Origin: an uncultured Mycoplasmatota bacterium
Lineage (GTDB): Bacteria; Bacillota_I; Bacilli_A; RF39; UBA660
NCBI GenBank assembly: GCA_900554315.1
Contig: USGP01000010.1
Coordinates: 1-39,369 of the forward strand
DNA length: 39,369 nucleotides
Direction: 5' to 3'
Positions 8,142 to 16,137 of the stretch are shown here, piece by piece. The translations under genes and the position numbers were made by a program. The notes below the pieces were generated by a model. It worked only from the letters and a program-made list of their open reading frames with translations, had not been told where the DNA came from and did no database searches. How positions within the stretch are numbered: the first letter of the stretch is position 1; each line of letters starts with the position of its first letter.

Positions 8142-8777
8142 AAAGTTTTCATACCAAGATTTTACATGTTCTTTTGCACCATCATAAGTATCATGAAAAT
8201 CGCCTAAGATTTGATCTTTAATCTCACCTAATGCCTCATAGTTTTCGTCGCCTAAATATTCTCTAATTTGATTTAATCCAGATAGATAAACACTATGAAC
8301 GAAATCACTTGCCACCTGATATTTATAAGATAATTCCTCTCGCCAACCAGGAACAACAAAATCAACCATATCTCCCAACGATTCTAAATTATCCATAGTA
8401 ATTTCTTTTCCTTGATCTGTTAACTCATCAAAAGTAACTCCTGAAATTTCTTCATCATAAAAAATAAAATCAACACCAGTTACAAATACTTCCTTTGCTT
8501 TATCTTTTACAGCAGCCAGTTGATTGCCTTCGACTAATCCCTCTACTTCTAAAAGATCAGACGAAAAATAATCAAATGGTTCCTCTTCTGAAACAGACAA
8601 ATCGCCTACTGAATCATCTAAATTCTGGTTGAAAGATTGAGAATCATCTACACTCTCCTGAGAAACAGATGAAGTATCTACACTAGTATTTTGCTCACTA
8701 CTACAAGCACTAAGCGAAAAGACAAGACCAGCGCTAATAAGAGCAGCTAAAAAACGTTTATTAATCCTAACTTTCAT
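8130..8777 (-). CDS. Hypothetical secreted lipoprotein
   Basis: A 215-residue lipoprotein. The N-terminus is a lipoprotein signal peptide ending in the lipobox LSAC, so the Cys would be lipidated and the protein anchored outside the membrane. A Ser/Asp-rich linker follows, then an acidic, probably helical domain (about 75-215) rich in Asp, Glu and aromatics. I do not recognise a family. The ATG at 8777 is chosen because AAGGTGAG lies just before it; an upstream ATG would add residues before the basic signal-peptide start. It stands alone between two terminators, downstream of ftsK, so genomic context says little about function. Confidence 0.75.
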   Translation of the reverse strand: MKVRINKRFLAALISAGLVFSLSACSSEQNTSVDTSSVSQESVDDSQSFNQNLDDSVGDLSVSEEEPFDYFSSDLLEVEGLVEGNQLAAVKDKAKEVFVTGVDFIFYDEEISGVTFDELTDQGKEITMDNLESLGDMVDFVVPGWREELSYKYQVASDFVHSVYLSGLNQIREYLGDENYEALGEIKDQILGDFHDTYDGAKEHVKSWYENFRSK

Positions 8778-8795
8778 AAACTCACCTTCAGACAT

Positions 8796-8801
8796 AGTAT
8801 A
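8796..8801 (-). promoter_or_regulatory. Candidate -10 of the lipoprotein gene
   Basis: Minus strand TATACT, 19 bases upstream of the start codon. The expected -35 site (TTTTCT) is poor, and it overlaps the T-run of the ftsK terminator. Confidence 0.4.
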
Positions 8802-8818
8802 AATCAACAAAAGAAAAA

Positions 8819-8842
8819 AGAAAAGATAATTCTATCTTTTCT
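8819..8842 (-). terminator. Intrinsic terminator after ftsK
   Basis: Minus strand AGAAAAGATA, loop of four, TATCTTTTCT, then TTTTTCTTTTG. Ten perfect pairs; the stem overlaps the end of the ftsK stop codon. Confidence 0.75.
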
Positions 8843-11135
8843 ATTCTTCTGAAGACTCTTCTTCATTTGTAGCATCTAGCTGAACCAACACTTCTCTTGG
8901 TTTTGCTCCATTAGCAGGCCCAACAATACCTCTTTCTTCAAGCATATCGACAAGTCTAGCAGCCCTATTGTAACCTAGTTTAAATCGACGTTGCAACAAA
9001 GAAGCACTTGCTTTTTGATTTTCTATAACAAACTGAACCACATCATTATATAATGGATCCTCATCATTTGCAGCATCGCCGAATTCAACACCACTAGCAT
9101 TGCTGACATTATGATCATTAGCATCCAAATTCATCAATGATTCATCATATTGAGCTTTTTGTTGCTCTACAGTAAAGTCAATAATTCTCTTTATTTCATC
9201 ATCTGTAATAAATGAACCTTGAATACGAGTTGGAGAATTAACACCAATTGGTAAGAATAACATATCACCTTTACCAAGCAATTTTTCAGCTCCTGTTTGA
9301 TCCAAAATAGTACGTGAATCTACACCAGATCCAACAGCAAATGAAATACGAGATGGAATATTAGCCTTGATCAAACCAGTAATAACATCAGTAGATGGTC
9401 TTTGTGTTGCAACAATCAAATGAATTCCTGCAGCACGAGCTTTTTGAGTAATTCTAAGAATAGAATCTTCTACTTCTTTTGCAGCTACCATCATCAAATC
9501 AGCAAGCTCATCGATAATAATAACAATATAAGGAAGTTTAGCCTTCGTAACACCATCAGCCTTATGTTCTTCATTCCATTTTTCAATATAAGCATTATAA
9601 GATTCAATATTCTTAGTCTTTGTCTCACTAAATGTCTCATAACGTCTTTCCATCTCTGCTACCATTTTACTTAAAGCAACAGCAGCCTTTTTAGGATCAG
9701 AGACAACTGGACACATCAAATGAGGAACACCATTATAAACAGAAAGTTCAACTACCTTAGGATCTACCATAACAAGTTTTACTTCATCAGGTCTAGCTCT
9801 CATCAAAATAGAACAAATAATACCATTAATACATACAGATTTACCAGAACCAGTAGTACCAGCCACTAACATATGTGGCATTTTATTAATTTCACAAACA
9901 CCAATATCACCCATAATACTCTTACCAAGAGGTACCATAAGTTTTTTGTCCATAGCATCCATCATCTTTTTACTACTGATAATCTCATAAAAACTAACTG
10001 GTGTTGCAACATCATTGGCAAACTCAATACCTACAGTATTTTTACCAGGAATAGGAGCCTCAATTCTAACATCTTTCTTAGCAAGAGCTAAAGCAATTTC
10101 ACGGTTAATACTAGTAATTTTATTAACTCTAGTACCACTAGCAATTTCTAACTCATATTGTGCAACTGTAGGTCCGATATGAACTTCTACTACCTTACCA
10201 TCAATCTTAAAATCTCGAAGTACTCTTTCCAAAGTTTCAATATTTTTCTCAATAGAAGCTTCATCTGTTTCTTTTTGTTTCTTCTTTGGTTGATTCAACA
10301 AACTTAAAGGTGGTAACTGATATTCTCTATTAGTTGCAACATTTTCTTTAGGAGCCTCTGCTTTTTCAACCACATTACCATCTTTGACAGGGACTTTCTT
10401 TAATTCGTCAATACTAGTAATCTTAATATGTTTCTTATCATCAACATTTTCTGTATCCTCTTCTAAATCTTCATCACCATTACTAATAATAACGGCCTTT
10501 TTACCATCTTTACTTTTCTTTTCTTTCTTCTCCTCTTTAGCCATAGCCCTTCTTTCTTTAGACACCTCAAATTTCTCTTTTACATAATCTAAGATAGAAA
10601 ATCCAGTAAATAAACAGAAACCTACAACCATAAATACCCAGGCAACAATTTGCATTCCAGTATAAGAAAATAACTTATCAAACACCATAGCAAAAACGCC
10701 ACCTATGATACCCCCACCAACAGAGAACCAATCCTCTAAAATACCAGTATTCATAATTCCATGAAAACCAGCTACTAATTGATCGATAGTCGCTCTAAAA
10801 ATAAGCATCATATTTCCATCATTCTGCAAAACAAAATCTTGATGCATAATAATTAAAAAACCTAATACAAAAACATAAATACCTATCAACTTTGTAGAAA
10901 AAAAGTCAGGCCATTCACGTTTTACTAATAAATAAGCACCAACAATAAAAAATACAATCAACAAAACCATGTAAATAGAACCAATCAAAAACAATGCAAA
11001 AGATGCAATCATTCTTCCAACAGGTCCATATTTACCAATACCAAGAATAGAAGCTAATAACAATAGTAAACCAATTAGCTCTAATTTATATTCAAAACCT
11101 TTTTTAGATTGTTTTTTTCTTTTTTTCTTTGCCAT
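8841..11135 (-). CDS. ftsK: FtsK/SpoIIIE DNA translocase
   Basis: A 764-residue membrane-anchored DNA pump that moves chromosomal DNA through the closing septum. Seen: four transmembrane helices in about 20-180, a charged linker to about 280, a RecA-like motor with Walker A GTTGSGKS (426-433) and Walker B IIIDELADLM (539-548), and a C-terminal winged-helix gamma domain (about 695-755) that reads polar DNA sequences. The start follows CGGAGTAG. In B. subtilis spoIIIE lies near ymfF-ymfH, and that neighbourhood is loosely kept here. Whether it works in vegetative division (FtsK/SftA) or sporulation (SpoIIIE) cannot be told from sequence alone. No usual -35 was found before it. Confidence 0.96.
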   Translation of the reverse strand: MAKKKRKKQSKKGFEYKLELIGLLLLLASILGIGKYGPVGRMIASFALFLIGSIYMVLLIVFFIVGAYLLVKREWPDFFSTKLIGIYVFVLGFLIIMHQDFVLQNDGNMMLIFRATIDQLVAGFHGIMNTGILEDWFSVGGGIIGGVFAMVFDKLFSYTGMQIVAWVFMVVGFCLFTGFSILDYVKEKFEVSKERRAMAKEEKKEKKSKDGKKAVIISNGDEDLEEDTENVDDKKHIKITSIDELKKVPVKDGNVVEKAEAPKENVATNREYQLPPLSLLNQPKKKQKETDEASIEKNIETLERVLRDFKIDGKVVEVHIGPTVAQYELEIASGTRVNKITSINREIALALAKKDVRIEAPIPGKNTVGIEFANDVATPVSFYEIISSKKMMDAMDKKLMVPLGKSIMGDIGVCEINKMPHMLVAGTTGSGKSVCINGIICSILMRARPDEVKLVMVDPKVVELSVYNGVPHLMCPVVSDPKKAAVALSKMVAEMERRYETFSETKTKNIESYNAYIEKWNEEHKADGVTKAKLPYIVIIIDELADLMMVAAKEVEDSILRITQKARAAGIHLIVATQRPSTDVITGLIKANIPSRISFAVGSGVDSRTILDQTGAEKLLGKGDMLFLPIGVNSPTRIQGSFITDDEIKRIIDFTVEQQKAQYDESLMNLDANDHNVSNASGVEFGDAANDEDPLYNDVVQFVIENQKASASLLQRRFKLGYNRAARLVDMLEERGIVGPANGAKPREVLVQLDATNEEESSEE

Positions 11136-11169
11136 ATAAACAACTACTCCGTTTCTATCATCTAAACAT

Positions 11170-11175
11170 ATTATA
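11170..11175 (-). promoter_or_regulatory. Candidate -10 of ftsK
   Basis: Minus strand TATAAT, 34 bases upstream of the start codon, in the context GTAGTATAATATG. No good -35 at 16-18 bases. Further upstream, ATAGACAAAAA (plus-strand reading) occurs twice back to back at 11212-11233. Confidence 0.5.
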
Positions 11176-11235
11176 CTACAAAAAAGTATAAGAAAAATAG
11201 GGTTTTATAAAAATAGACAAAAAATAGACAAAAAA

Positions 11236-11251
11236 AAGAGCTTACGCTCTT
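11236..11251 (-). terminator. Intrinsic terminator after efp
   Basis: Minus strand AAGAGC, loop GTAA, GCTCTT, then a run of T. The efp stop codon is in the loop. Confidence 0.85.
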
Positions 11252-11799
11252 GATACATATTTACCATCACTAGTAGATATAATAATCTTTTCTCCCTCTT
11301 CAATAAATAAAGGAACTCTTACTGTATATCCAGTTTCTACTTCAGCATCTTTCATAGCATTATTTGTTGTATTACCTTTAACAGCAGCTTCAGTACGAGT
11401 AACTGTTAATTCTACTTTATCTGGTAAATCAATACCTAATACTTCGCCTTCATACATAGTAATATAAACTTCAATATTTTCTTTTAAGAATTTAGCATTA
11501 TCACCAATAATGTCTTTAGATAATTCTAATTGTTCATAAGTATCCATATTCATAAAATAGTAAACATCACTCATAGTATATAAGTATTGCATTAATTGTT
11601 TATCAATATGAGCAGTTGCTACTTTAACACCAGCATTGAAAGTCTTTTCAATAATAGATCCAGTTCTTAAATTTTTAAGTTTAGCCTTTACAATAGCAGC
11701 TCCCTTTCCAGGTTTAACATGTTGTGTCTCCATAACAACATAAATAGCACCTTCTACTTCGATAGTAATACCGTTTTTTAAATCATTTGTACTAATCAT
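11242..11799 (-). CDS. efp: Translation elongation factor P
   Basis: EF-P, 185 residues, the usual Bacillus length. It binds stalled ribosomes between the P and E sites and helps make peptide bonds at polyproline stretches. Seen: KOW-like domain I with the loop HVKPGKGAA, whose K32 is the residue modified in Firmicutes; OB domains II and III; and the C-terminal signature TSDGKYVSRA. The ATG at 11799 is used because AGGGAG lies eight bases upstream; a GTG at 11808 overlaps that site. K32 plus the YmfF/YmfH pair nearby suggest 5-aminopentanol modification (inference). Confidence 0.97.
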   Translation of the reverse strand: MISTNDLKNGITIEVEGAIYVVMETQHVKPGKGAAIVKAKLKNLRTGSIIEKTFNAGVKVATAHIDKQLMQYLYTMSDVYYFMNMDTYEQLELSKDIIGDNAKFLKENIEVYITMYEGEVLGIDLPDKVELTVTRTEAAVKGNTTNNAMKDAEVETGYTVRVPLFIEEGEKIIISTSDGKYVSRA

Positions 11800-11824
11800 T
11801 ATACTCACTCCCTATATAAAATTA

Positions 11825-11847
11825 AAAATAAGTGGTTAACTTATTTT
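11825..11847 (-). terminator. Probable terminator or attenuator after rpmG
   Basis: Minus strand AAAATAAGT, loop of five, ACTTATTTT, then TTAATTTT. The stem overlaps the rpmG stop. Since no clear promoter separates it from efp, it may only partly terminate and efp may be co-transcribed with rpmG. Confidence 0.55.
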
Positions 11848-12010
11848 ATTTCTTTTCCTTATGTACTGTATGTTTTCTACATTTAGGACAATATTTACTA
11901 ATTTCAAGACGTTCTGTAGTATTTTGTACATTTCTAGGTTTTCTATAGTTTTCTTCTTTACACTCGGTACAAAAAAGAGTCTTCATTTGTCTTTTTCCTT
12001 CTTTAGCCAT
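11846..12010 (-). CDS. rpmG: Ribosomal protein bL33
   Basis: A 54-residue protein that begins MAKEGKRQMKTLFC. It is the large-subunit protein L33 of the zinc-binding type: two CxxC pairs at C14/C17 and C41/C44 (TLFCTEC, KYCPKC), basic throughout, ending HTVHKEKK. The ATG at 12010 follows a strong ribosome site, AAGGAGG. Two promoter candidates lie in the 139-base gap before it, and efp follows after a hairpin. The Cys-containing form is normally the zinc-replete version; a Cys-free paralogue may exist elsewhere in the genome (known for the family, not visible here). Confidence 0.95.
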   Translation of the reverse strand: MAKEGKRQMKTLFCTECKEENYRKPRNVQNTTERLEISKYCPKCRKHTVHKEKK

Positions 12011-12038
12011 TTCTATCCCTCCTTACACGTCTATAGGT

Positions 12039-12066
12039 ATTATATCAGAAAAATGTAAAAAAGCAA
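12039..12066 (-). promoter_or_regulatory. Proximal promoter of rpmG
   Basis: TTGCTT (12061-12066), 16-base spacer, TATAAT (12039-12044) with TGA before it, so an extended -10 (TGATATAAT). Confidence 0.7.
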
Positions 12067-12087
12067 AAGCTTTTTAACGCTTTTTCT
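12056..12087 (-). other. Weak hairpin followed by T-run between two rpmG promoters
   Basis: Minus strand AAAAGC, an eight-base loop, GCTTTT, then GCTTTTTT. It could end a short transcript of roughly 45-50 bases starting from the distal promoter, or terminate leakage from the PBP gene. The stem is short and function is unproven. Confidence 0.3.
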
Positions 12088-12111
12088 CTACTTGGCATAA
12101 TTGCAATCTAA

Positions 12112-12140
12112 ATTATAGCAAAAGAAAAAGGAAAAAGCAA
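12112..12140 (-). promoter_or_regulatory. Distal promoter upstream of rpmG
   Basis: TTGCTT (12135-12140), 17-base spacer, TATAAT (12112-12117). It starts ten bases past the stop of the penicillin-binding protein gene and points toward rpmG. Confidence 0.7.
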
Positions 12141-12149
12141 GAGTTTTTC

Positions 12150-14207
12150 CTAATATCCATATAACTCAAAGAATTTATTAGTAACTTCTTTTGTAATATG
12201 CAAAGTAACCAAACTAGCATAGTCAGTGCTAGAATTTGGATGAGAAGAATCTGGTGATGTCACCATAATACTCATAACAGGATTATTAGCTGGAGCATAA
12301 CCTACAAAGGAAGAGGTAATGGTCTCTGTATCAATAACGCCATCATTGTCTGTATCAATAAAACTTTGAGAAGTACCGGTCTTACCAGCTGCATCCCATT
12401 TATCATCAATATAACCTCGTCCATATCCACCAGAAGAATGCATAACTGCATAAAAACCTTCCTTAACTCTAGCCATATATTCTGATTTAGTATCTACTGT
12501 ATTCAATACTTTCTTCTCAACCGTTAAAATAGTCTCTCCCAAAGAAGAATCTTCCGTCGAAGCATGAACTTCTTTTAACAAATGAGGAACTAACCTACTT
12601 CCACCATTAGCAATTGTATTAATGTATTGTGATAATTGAATTGGTGTATAAGTTTCATACTGTCCCATAACAAAATCCAATAAATTACCAGCTGCAGTAT
12701 CTTCTGAACTATAGCCTAAACTTTCAACTGGTAAATCAATCCCTGTTTTCACTCCTAATCCAAAAGAATGGTACATATTACGATAAGTATCAAAAGCACT
12801 TTGATTAAAATTAAGTTTCATCCCCCGAGAATATTCTTGTCCATTAACACGAATAGCAGCCTTAAATTGATAAACATTACTACTCTTAGCCAATGCAGTA
12901 ATATCATTAATTCTTCCTAAAGTTTTAGAAGAACACTTCTCTGGAGTACCAGCAACCTTAATACATTCATCAACCATATACTCTCCTATTTTAACAGCCC
13001 CAGTATTATAAGCAACTAACATCGAAGCCCCCTTAACAACAGAACCAGGTGTAATAGGAGAAGTCAAAATACTAGTAGTATTATCTACCACTTTATCTCC
13101 AACTATCTTCTTAGAAGCCATAGCTAAAATCTCACCTGTATTAGGATCTTGAATAACAACACTAGAATGATCATAATACTCCGTATTAGGTTCTGTCTTA
13201 GCTTTTAAAACTTGTTCTGTTAAAATTCTCTCTAACTCTTGTTGTAAATTAATATCAATAGATAACACAATATCATTACCACGTTTACCTTCTTTAATTA
13301 ATTTTAACTCATGAGAATTAACAACTTCATATTCTGCTTTTTCACCACGTAAATATTCCTCATATTCTTTCTCAAGATAACTAAGACCAACTCTATCATT
13401 CAAAGCATAACCTTTTGCTAAATACTCATCTTTCTCCTCAGCAGGAAGTCCCTGTGTAGTAGTAGAAACAGTACCTAATATACTACGAAAAGTATCACCA
13501 TAAGGATATACTCTTTCCCAATCTAACACTGTATTAAAACCATCCAACTCACTATTATGTTCAGCTATATAAGCATATTCTTCATCTGTTGCTTCTTCTT
13601 TGATCGTCTTCTCATCATAAGTATAACCTTTATTCATTAAATAATACAAATATGCTGCTTTTAAATCAGCATCAGTAAAAGTAGCTAACTCTTCCTCTGT
13701 AATTCTCTCTATTTTTAATTCTTCCAAATCATTCGTACTAAGTTTACCAATCTTAACTTTTTCTCTTTCTTTTTTCGTAATCTTCTCATTACATTGATCA
13801 GGATACTTAGCTAAATAAAATTCCCTTTTAGAACGATCTGTCAAACTAGAATAAGAAAGATTCAAATGAGGAGAAACTTCATAAGCAAGTTCTATCATAC
13901 GACTAGTAGAAATATCCTTATCCTTTTTATAAGTAATACTCTTAACTGCTTTATTATCAACAATAACATTATAATTTCTATCCAAAATTCTACCACGAGG
14001 TGCACTAGTCCCTTCAACGGTAGTATAAGATAACTCCTCTAAATTTTCTTTATAATCTTTCGCATCAACAACCATAACAGTATAAAGTTTAATTCCTAAA
14101 ATACCAAAAAGTAGAAGAACAACAACTAAAAAAACAACAAATCTTTTAGATGTAATTTGGTTATAGTTAATTTTTCTCTCAGGTTTATTTAAATTAAGTT
14201 TTTTCAA
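12150..14207 (-). CDS. Class B penicillin-binding protein (PBP2/MrdA-like transpeptidase)
   Basis: A 685-residue peptidoglycan DD-transpeptidase that cross-links stem peptides at the cell surface. Seen: a basic cytoplasmic tail, one transmembrane helix at 22-45, the PBP dimer domain with SAPRGRILDRN (68-78), and the transpeptidase with all three motifs: SxxK as S389-V-V-K392, SxN as S442-x-N444, and KTG at 609-611. Just after KTG there is an unusual DTDNDGVID loop at 618-626 that looks like a calcium-binding turn. The start is TTG at 14207, with GAGGG seven bases upstream and no suitable ATG nearby. Elongation (PBP2) or division (PBP2B/PBP3) role is not decided; no RodA, FtsW or FtsL is adjacent. 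Confidence 0.9.
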   Translation of the reverse strand: MKKLNLNKPERKINYNQITSKRFVVFLVVVLLLFGILGIKLYTVMVVDAKDYKENLEELSYTTVEGTSAPRGRILDRNYNVIVDNKAVKSITYKKDKDISTSRMIELAYEVSPHLNLSYSSLTDRSKREFYLAKYPDQCNEKITKKEREKVKIGKLSTNDLEELKIERITEEELATFTDADLKAAYLYYLMNKGYTYDEKTIKEEATDEEYAYIAEHNSELDGFNTVLDWERVYPYGDTFRSILGTVSTTTQGLPAEEKDEYLAKGYALNDRVGLSYLEKEYEEYLRGEKAEYEVVNSHELKLIKEGKRGNDIVLSIDINLQQELERILTEQVLKAKTEPNTEYYDHSSVVIQDPNTGEILAMASKKIVGDKVVDNTTSILTSPITPGSVVKGASMLVAYNTGAVKIGEYMVDECIKVAGTPEKCSSKTLGRINDITALAKSSNVYQFKAAIRVNGQEYSRGMKLNFNQSAFDTYRNMYHSFGLGVKTGIDLPVESLGYSSEDTAAGNLLDFVMGQYETYTPIQLSQYINTIANGGSRLVPHLLKEVHASTEDSSLGETILTVEKKVLNTVDTKSEYMARVKEGFYAVMHSSGGYGRGYIDDKWDAAGKTGTSQSFIDTDNDGVIDTETITSSFVGYAPANNPVMSIMVTSPDSSHPNSSTDYASLVTLHITKEVTNKFFELYGY

Positions 14208-14264
14208 AAGCTATCCCTCTTTTCACTAATACTTATTTTACCACATTTTTATAAACTTATTTCA

Positions 14265-14270
14265 TATAAT
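14265..14270 (+). promoter_or_regulatory. Candidate -10 of the DUF2624-like gene
   Basis: TATAAT, 16 bases before the ATG. No convincing -35; the resulting leader would be only about ten bases and consist of the ribosome site GAGGTG. Confidence 0.4.
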
Positions 14271-14286
14271 TTAAATGAGGTGAACT

Positions 14287-14538
14287 ATGTATAAAGAATT
14301 AATAAAAAATAATATAGATAAATTATCTCCTTCCATCATAAAAGAATATGGTAAGAAAGTAAATATTATCCTAAACGACTCCGAATCAAATATATTATAC
14401 CAGTTTATAATAAAAAATTATAGCGAAATTTTAGAGGGAAACGAAAAAAGTTTAGAAGAATTGAAAAAGAAAATAAATCCCAATTTATATCAACAATTAT
14501 ATATTCTATATCAGGAAGCAAAAGAAAAATACATATAA
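14287..14538 (+). CDS. Small helical protein, DUF2624/YqfT-like
   Basis: An 83-residue, charged, all-helical small protein. The pattern (N-terminal LSPSIIKEYGKK helix, a middle LYQFIIKNY helix, and a C-terminal INPNLYQQLYILYQEA helix) resembles DUF2624 proteins such as YqfT, which in Bacillus lies beside nfo; here nfo is two genes away. The match is by eye and moderate. The ribosome site GAGGTG lies five bases before the ATG. It is the only plus-strand gene in this section, facing away from the penicillin-binding protein and converging on the NUDIX gene, with which it shares a terminator. No function is known. Confidence 0.7.
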   Translation: MYKELIKNNIDKLSPSIIKEYGKKVNIILNDSESNILYQFIIKNYSEILEGNEKSLEELKKKINPNLYQQLYILYQEAKEKYI

Positions 14539-14559
14539 AAAAGTAGTAAAACTACTTTT
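14539..14559. terminator. Bidirectional intrinsic terminator
   Basis: AAAAGTAGT, loop AAA, ACTACTTTT: nine perfect pairs. On the plus strand CTTTTTTT follows; on the minus strand the stem is followed by TTATATG. It serves the convergent DUF2624-like and NUDIX genes. Confidence 0.85.
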
Positions 14560-15172
14560 CTTTTTTTGTAATATTAATAATTTTTCTTAAAATATCACCA
14601 TATTTTTCAATTGCCGTCTCTCCATCATTAACTAAAAATTCTGAAAAAGAAATATCTTTAGTCACAGCTTGGTTATGACTATCAATTTCAATACCAGGAA
14701 TACTACCTTCACCTTTTTCAAATAAGGATAAAGCATCAACTGCAGAAACTAAAACAAGAGAGGAAACTTCGTTCGTATCCAAATGAAAATCTAAAAAATT
14801 TCCTTCATATAAATCGACATAAACATTAGCAAAAGCTCTATCATGAAATTCACTACCATCTTTTTTTATTTTATCCATACGAAATGGAACAACACCTACT
14901 AAAGATGCATCACTACTATCTATTTGAATTCCAATCTCTTCAAAAATTTCTCTATGAAACCCATCTTGTACAGTTTCTCCAGCCATAAGATGACCAGACG
15001 CTGTTGTATATAATGTACCACGATCAGCTCTTCTCTGAAAAAAGACTCTACCATAAGAATCATATAACCAACAATGGACTGTCTTATGCCATAATCCTTT
15101 TTCATGAACCACATTTCTATCTTCTACTCCCAAAAACTTACCAGTCTCATCATAAATATCTAACTGTTCCAT
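14552..15172 (-). CDS. NUDIX hydrolase, YfcD/IPP-isomerase-like subgroup
   Basis: A 206-residue NUDIX protein. The Nudix box is complete at about 60-82: GHLMAGE at the start, then REIFEEIGI with the metal-binding Glu residues. The preceding WHKTVHCWLYD and FFQRRAD segments are typical of the YfcD/isopentenyl-diphosphate isomerase branch, which hydrolyses or isomerises diphosphate substrates; the true substrate is unknown. The ATG at 15172 is used because AGGAG, inside the end of nfo, lies eight bases upstream. Its start is one base past the nfo stop, so the two are translationally coupled. Confidence 0.88.
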   Translation of the reverse strand: MEQLDIYDETGKFLGVEDRNVVHEKGLWHKTVHCWLYDSYGRVFFQRRADRGTLYTTASGHLMAGETVQDGFHREIFEEIGIQIDSSDASLVGVVPFRMDKIKKDGSEFHDRAFANVYVDLYEGNFLDFHLDTNEVSSLVLVSAVDALSLFEKGEGSIPGIEIDSHNQAVTKDISFSEFLVNDGETAIEKYGDILRKIINITKKEK

Positions 15173-15173
15173 A

Positions 15174-16061
15174 CTACATCTCCTGACTCTTAAACTTATC
15201 AATCAAATGAGAATCAAATTCCTTTTTACGAATCATCTCAATCTCATATTTATATGGTGGATAAGTACGATCAACATAAGGAGTTTCTAATATTTTAGGA
15301 ACATCTTCTACTCTTTTATTATAGATAACGTCTAACAAAGAATCAAAACCAATGGTACCAAAGCCAATATTTTCATGACGATCTTTATGAGCACCAATTG
15401 AATTCTTACTATCATTAACATGAATACAGCCAATTTTATCAACACCTATTAAAGAATCAAATTGATCTAAAAACTCATCGAATTGACTCATATCATATCC
15501 AGCATCATTTAAATGACAAGTATCTAAACAAACTCCAATATGAGATTTATCATCAACCAAATCAATAATCCTTTTTATCTCTTCCAAAGAAGAACCGACC
15601 TCAGTACCTTTACCAGCCATAGTTTCTAACAAAACAGTAACATCATGTGTACCTAAAATCATATTAAGTCCTTTTGCAATATTAGAAATAGCAGTATCCA
15701 TTCCAAGACCAACATGACTTCCTGGATGTAAAACCATAGCTCGAATACCAAGTAACTCGCAACGTTCTAGCTCTTCCTGTAAAAAACGTACAGAAAACAT
15801 AAACTTATCCGGATCCTTATCATTAGCTAAATTAATAATATAAGGTGCATGAACAACAACTTTAGAATAATCAAAGTCCTTCTCCTTCATCAACGTCATA
15901 GCCTCTAAAGTAAGACCATCTTGAATTGGATAACGACTCGTATTTTGTGGAGCCCCAGTATAAAACATAAAAGTATTAGCCCCATAACTCAAAGCTTCTT
16001 TTAAACTACCAAGAAGCTGACTATCTTTTTTAAATCCAACATGACTACCAATAATTAACAT
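15174..16061 (-). CDS. nfo: Endonuclease IV (AP endonuclease)
   Basis: A 295-residue TIM-barrel zinc enzyme that cuts DNA 5' of abasic sites in base-excision repair. Metal and phosphate ligands are visible in order: VVVHAPYIIN, VLHPGSHVG, VLLETMAG, VCLDTCHLNDAG, CIHVNDSKN, GAHKDRHENIG and ILETPYVDR. The length fits the family. The ATG at 16061 follows AGGAGGTAATAAG. It heads a two-gene unit with the NUDIX hydrolase; a link to nucleotide cleanup is possible but inferred. Confidence 0.97.
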   Translation of the reverse strand: MLIIGSHVGFKKDSQLLGSLKEALSYGANTFMFYTGAPQNTSRYPIQDGLTLEAMTLMKEKDFDYSKVVVHAPYIINLANDKDPDKFMFSVRFLQEELERCELLGIRAMVLHPGSHVGLGMDTAISNIAKGLNMILGTHDVTVLLETMAGKGTEVGSSLEEIKRIIDLVDDKSHIGVCLDTCHLNDAGYDMSQFDEFLDQFDSLIGVDKIGCIHVNDSKNSIGAHKDRHENIGFGTIGFDSLLDVIYNKRVEDVPKILETPYVDRTYPPYKYEIEMIRKKEFDSHLIDKFKSQEM

Positions 16062-16079
16062 CTTATTACCTCCTATCTA

Positions 16080-16088
16080 AGTATAACA
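16080..16088 (-). promoter_or_regulatory. Extended -10 promoter of nfo
   Basis: Minus strand TGTTATACT, an extended -10, 18 bases upstream of the ATG. The -35 position falls in the T-run of the pilin terminator. Confidence 0.6.
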
Positions 16089-16105
16089 AAAATAAACAAA
16101 AAGAA

Positions 16106-16127
16106 AAAGACTTCCAAAGAAGTCTTT
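16106..16127 (-). terminator. Intrinsic terminator after the first pilin-like gene
   Basis: Minus strand AAAGACTTC, loop TTTG, GAAGTCTTT, then TTCTTTTTG. Nine perfect pairs. Confidence 0.88.
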
Positions 16128-16137
16128 ATAAAACTAA

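Noticed and set aside
11212..11233. Two copies of ATAGACAAAAA before ftsK as an operator or mobile-element scar
   Set aside because: Short, AT-rich and overlapping the efp terminator tail; chance duplication is as likely.
11861..12058. Open frame on the plus strand over rpmG
   Set aside because: The minus strand encodes a clear ribosomal protein L33 with CxxC pairs and AAGGAGG.
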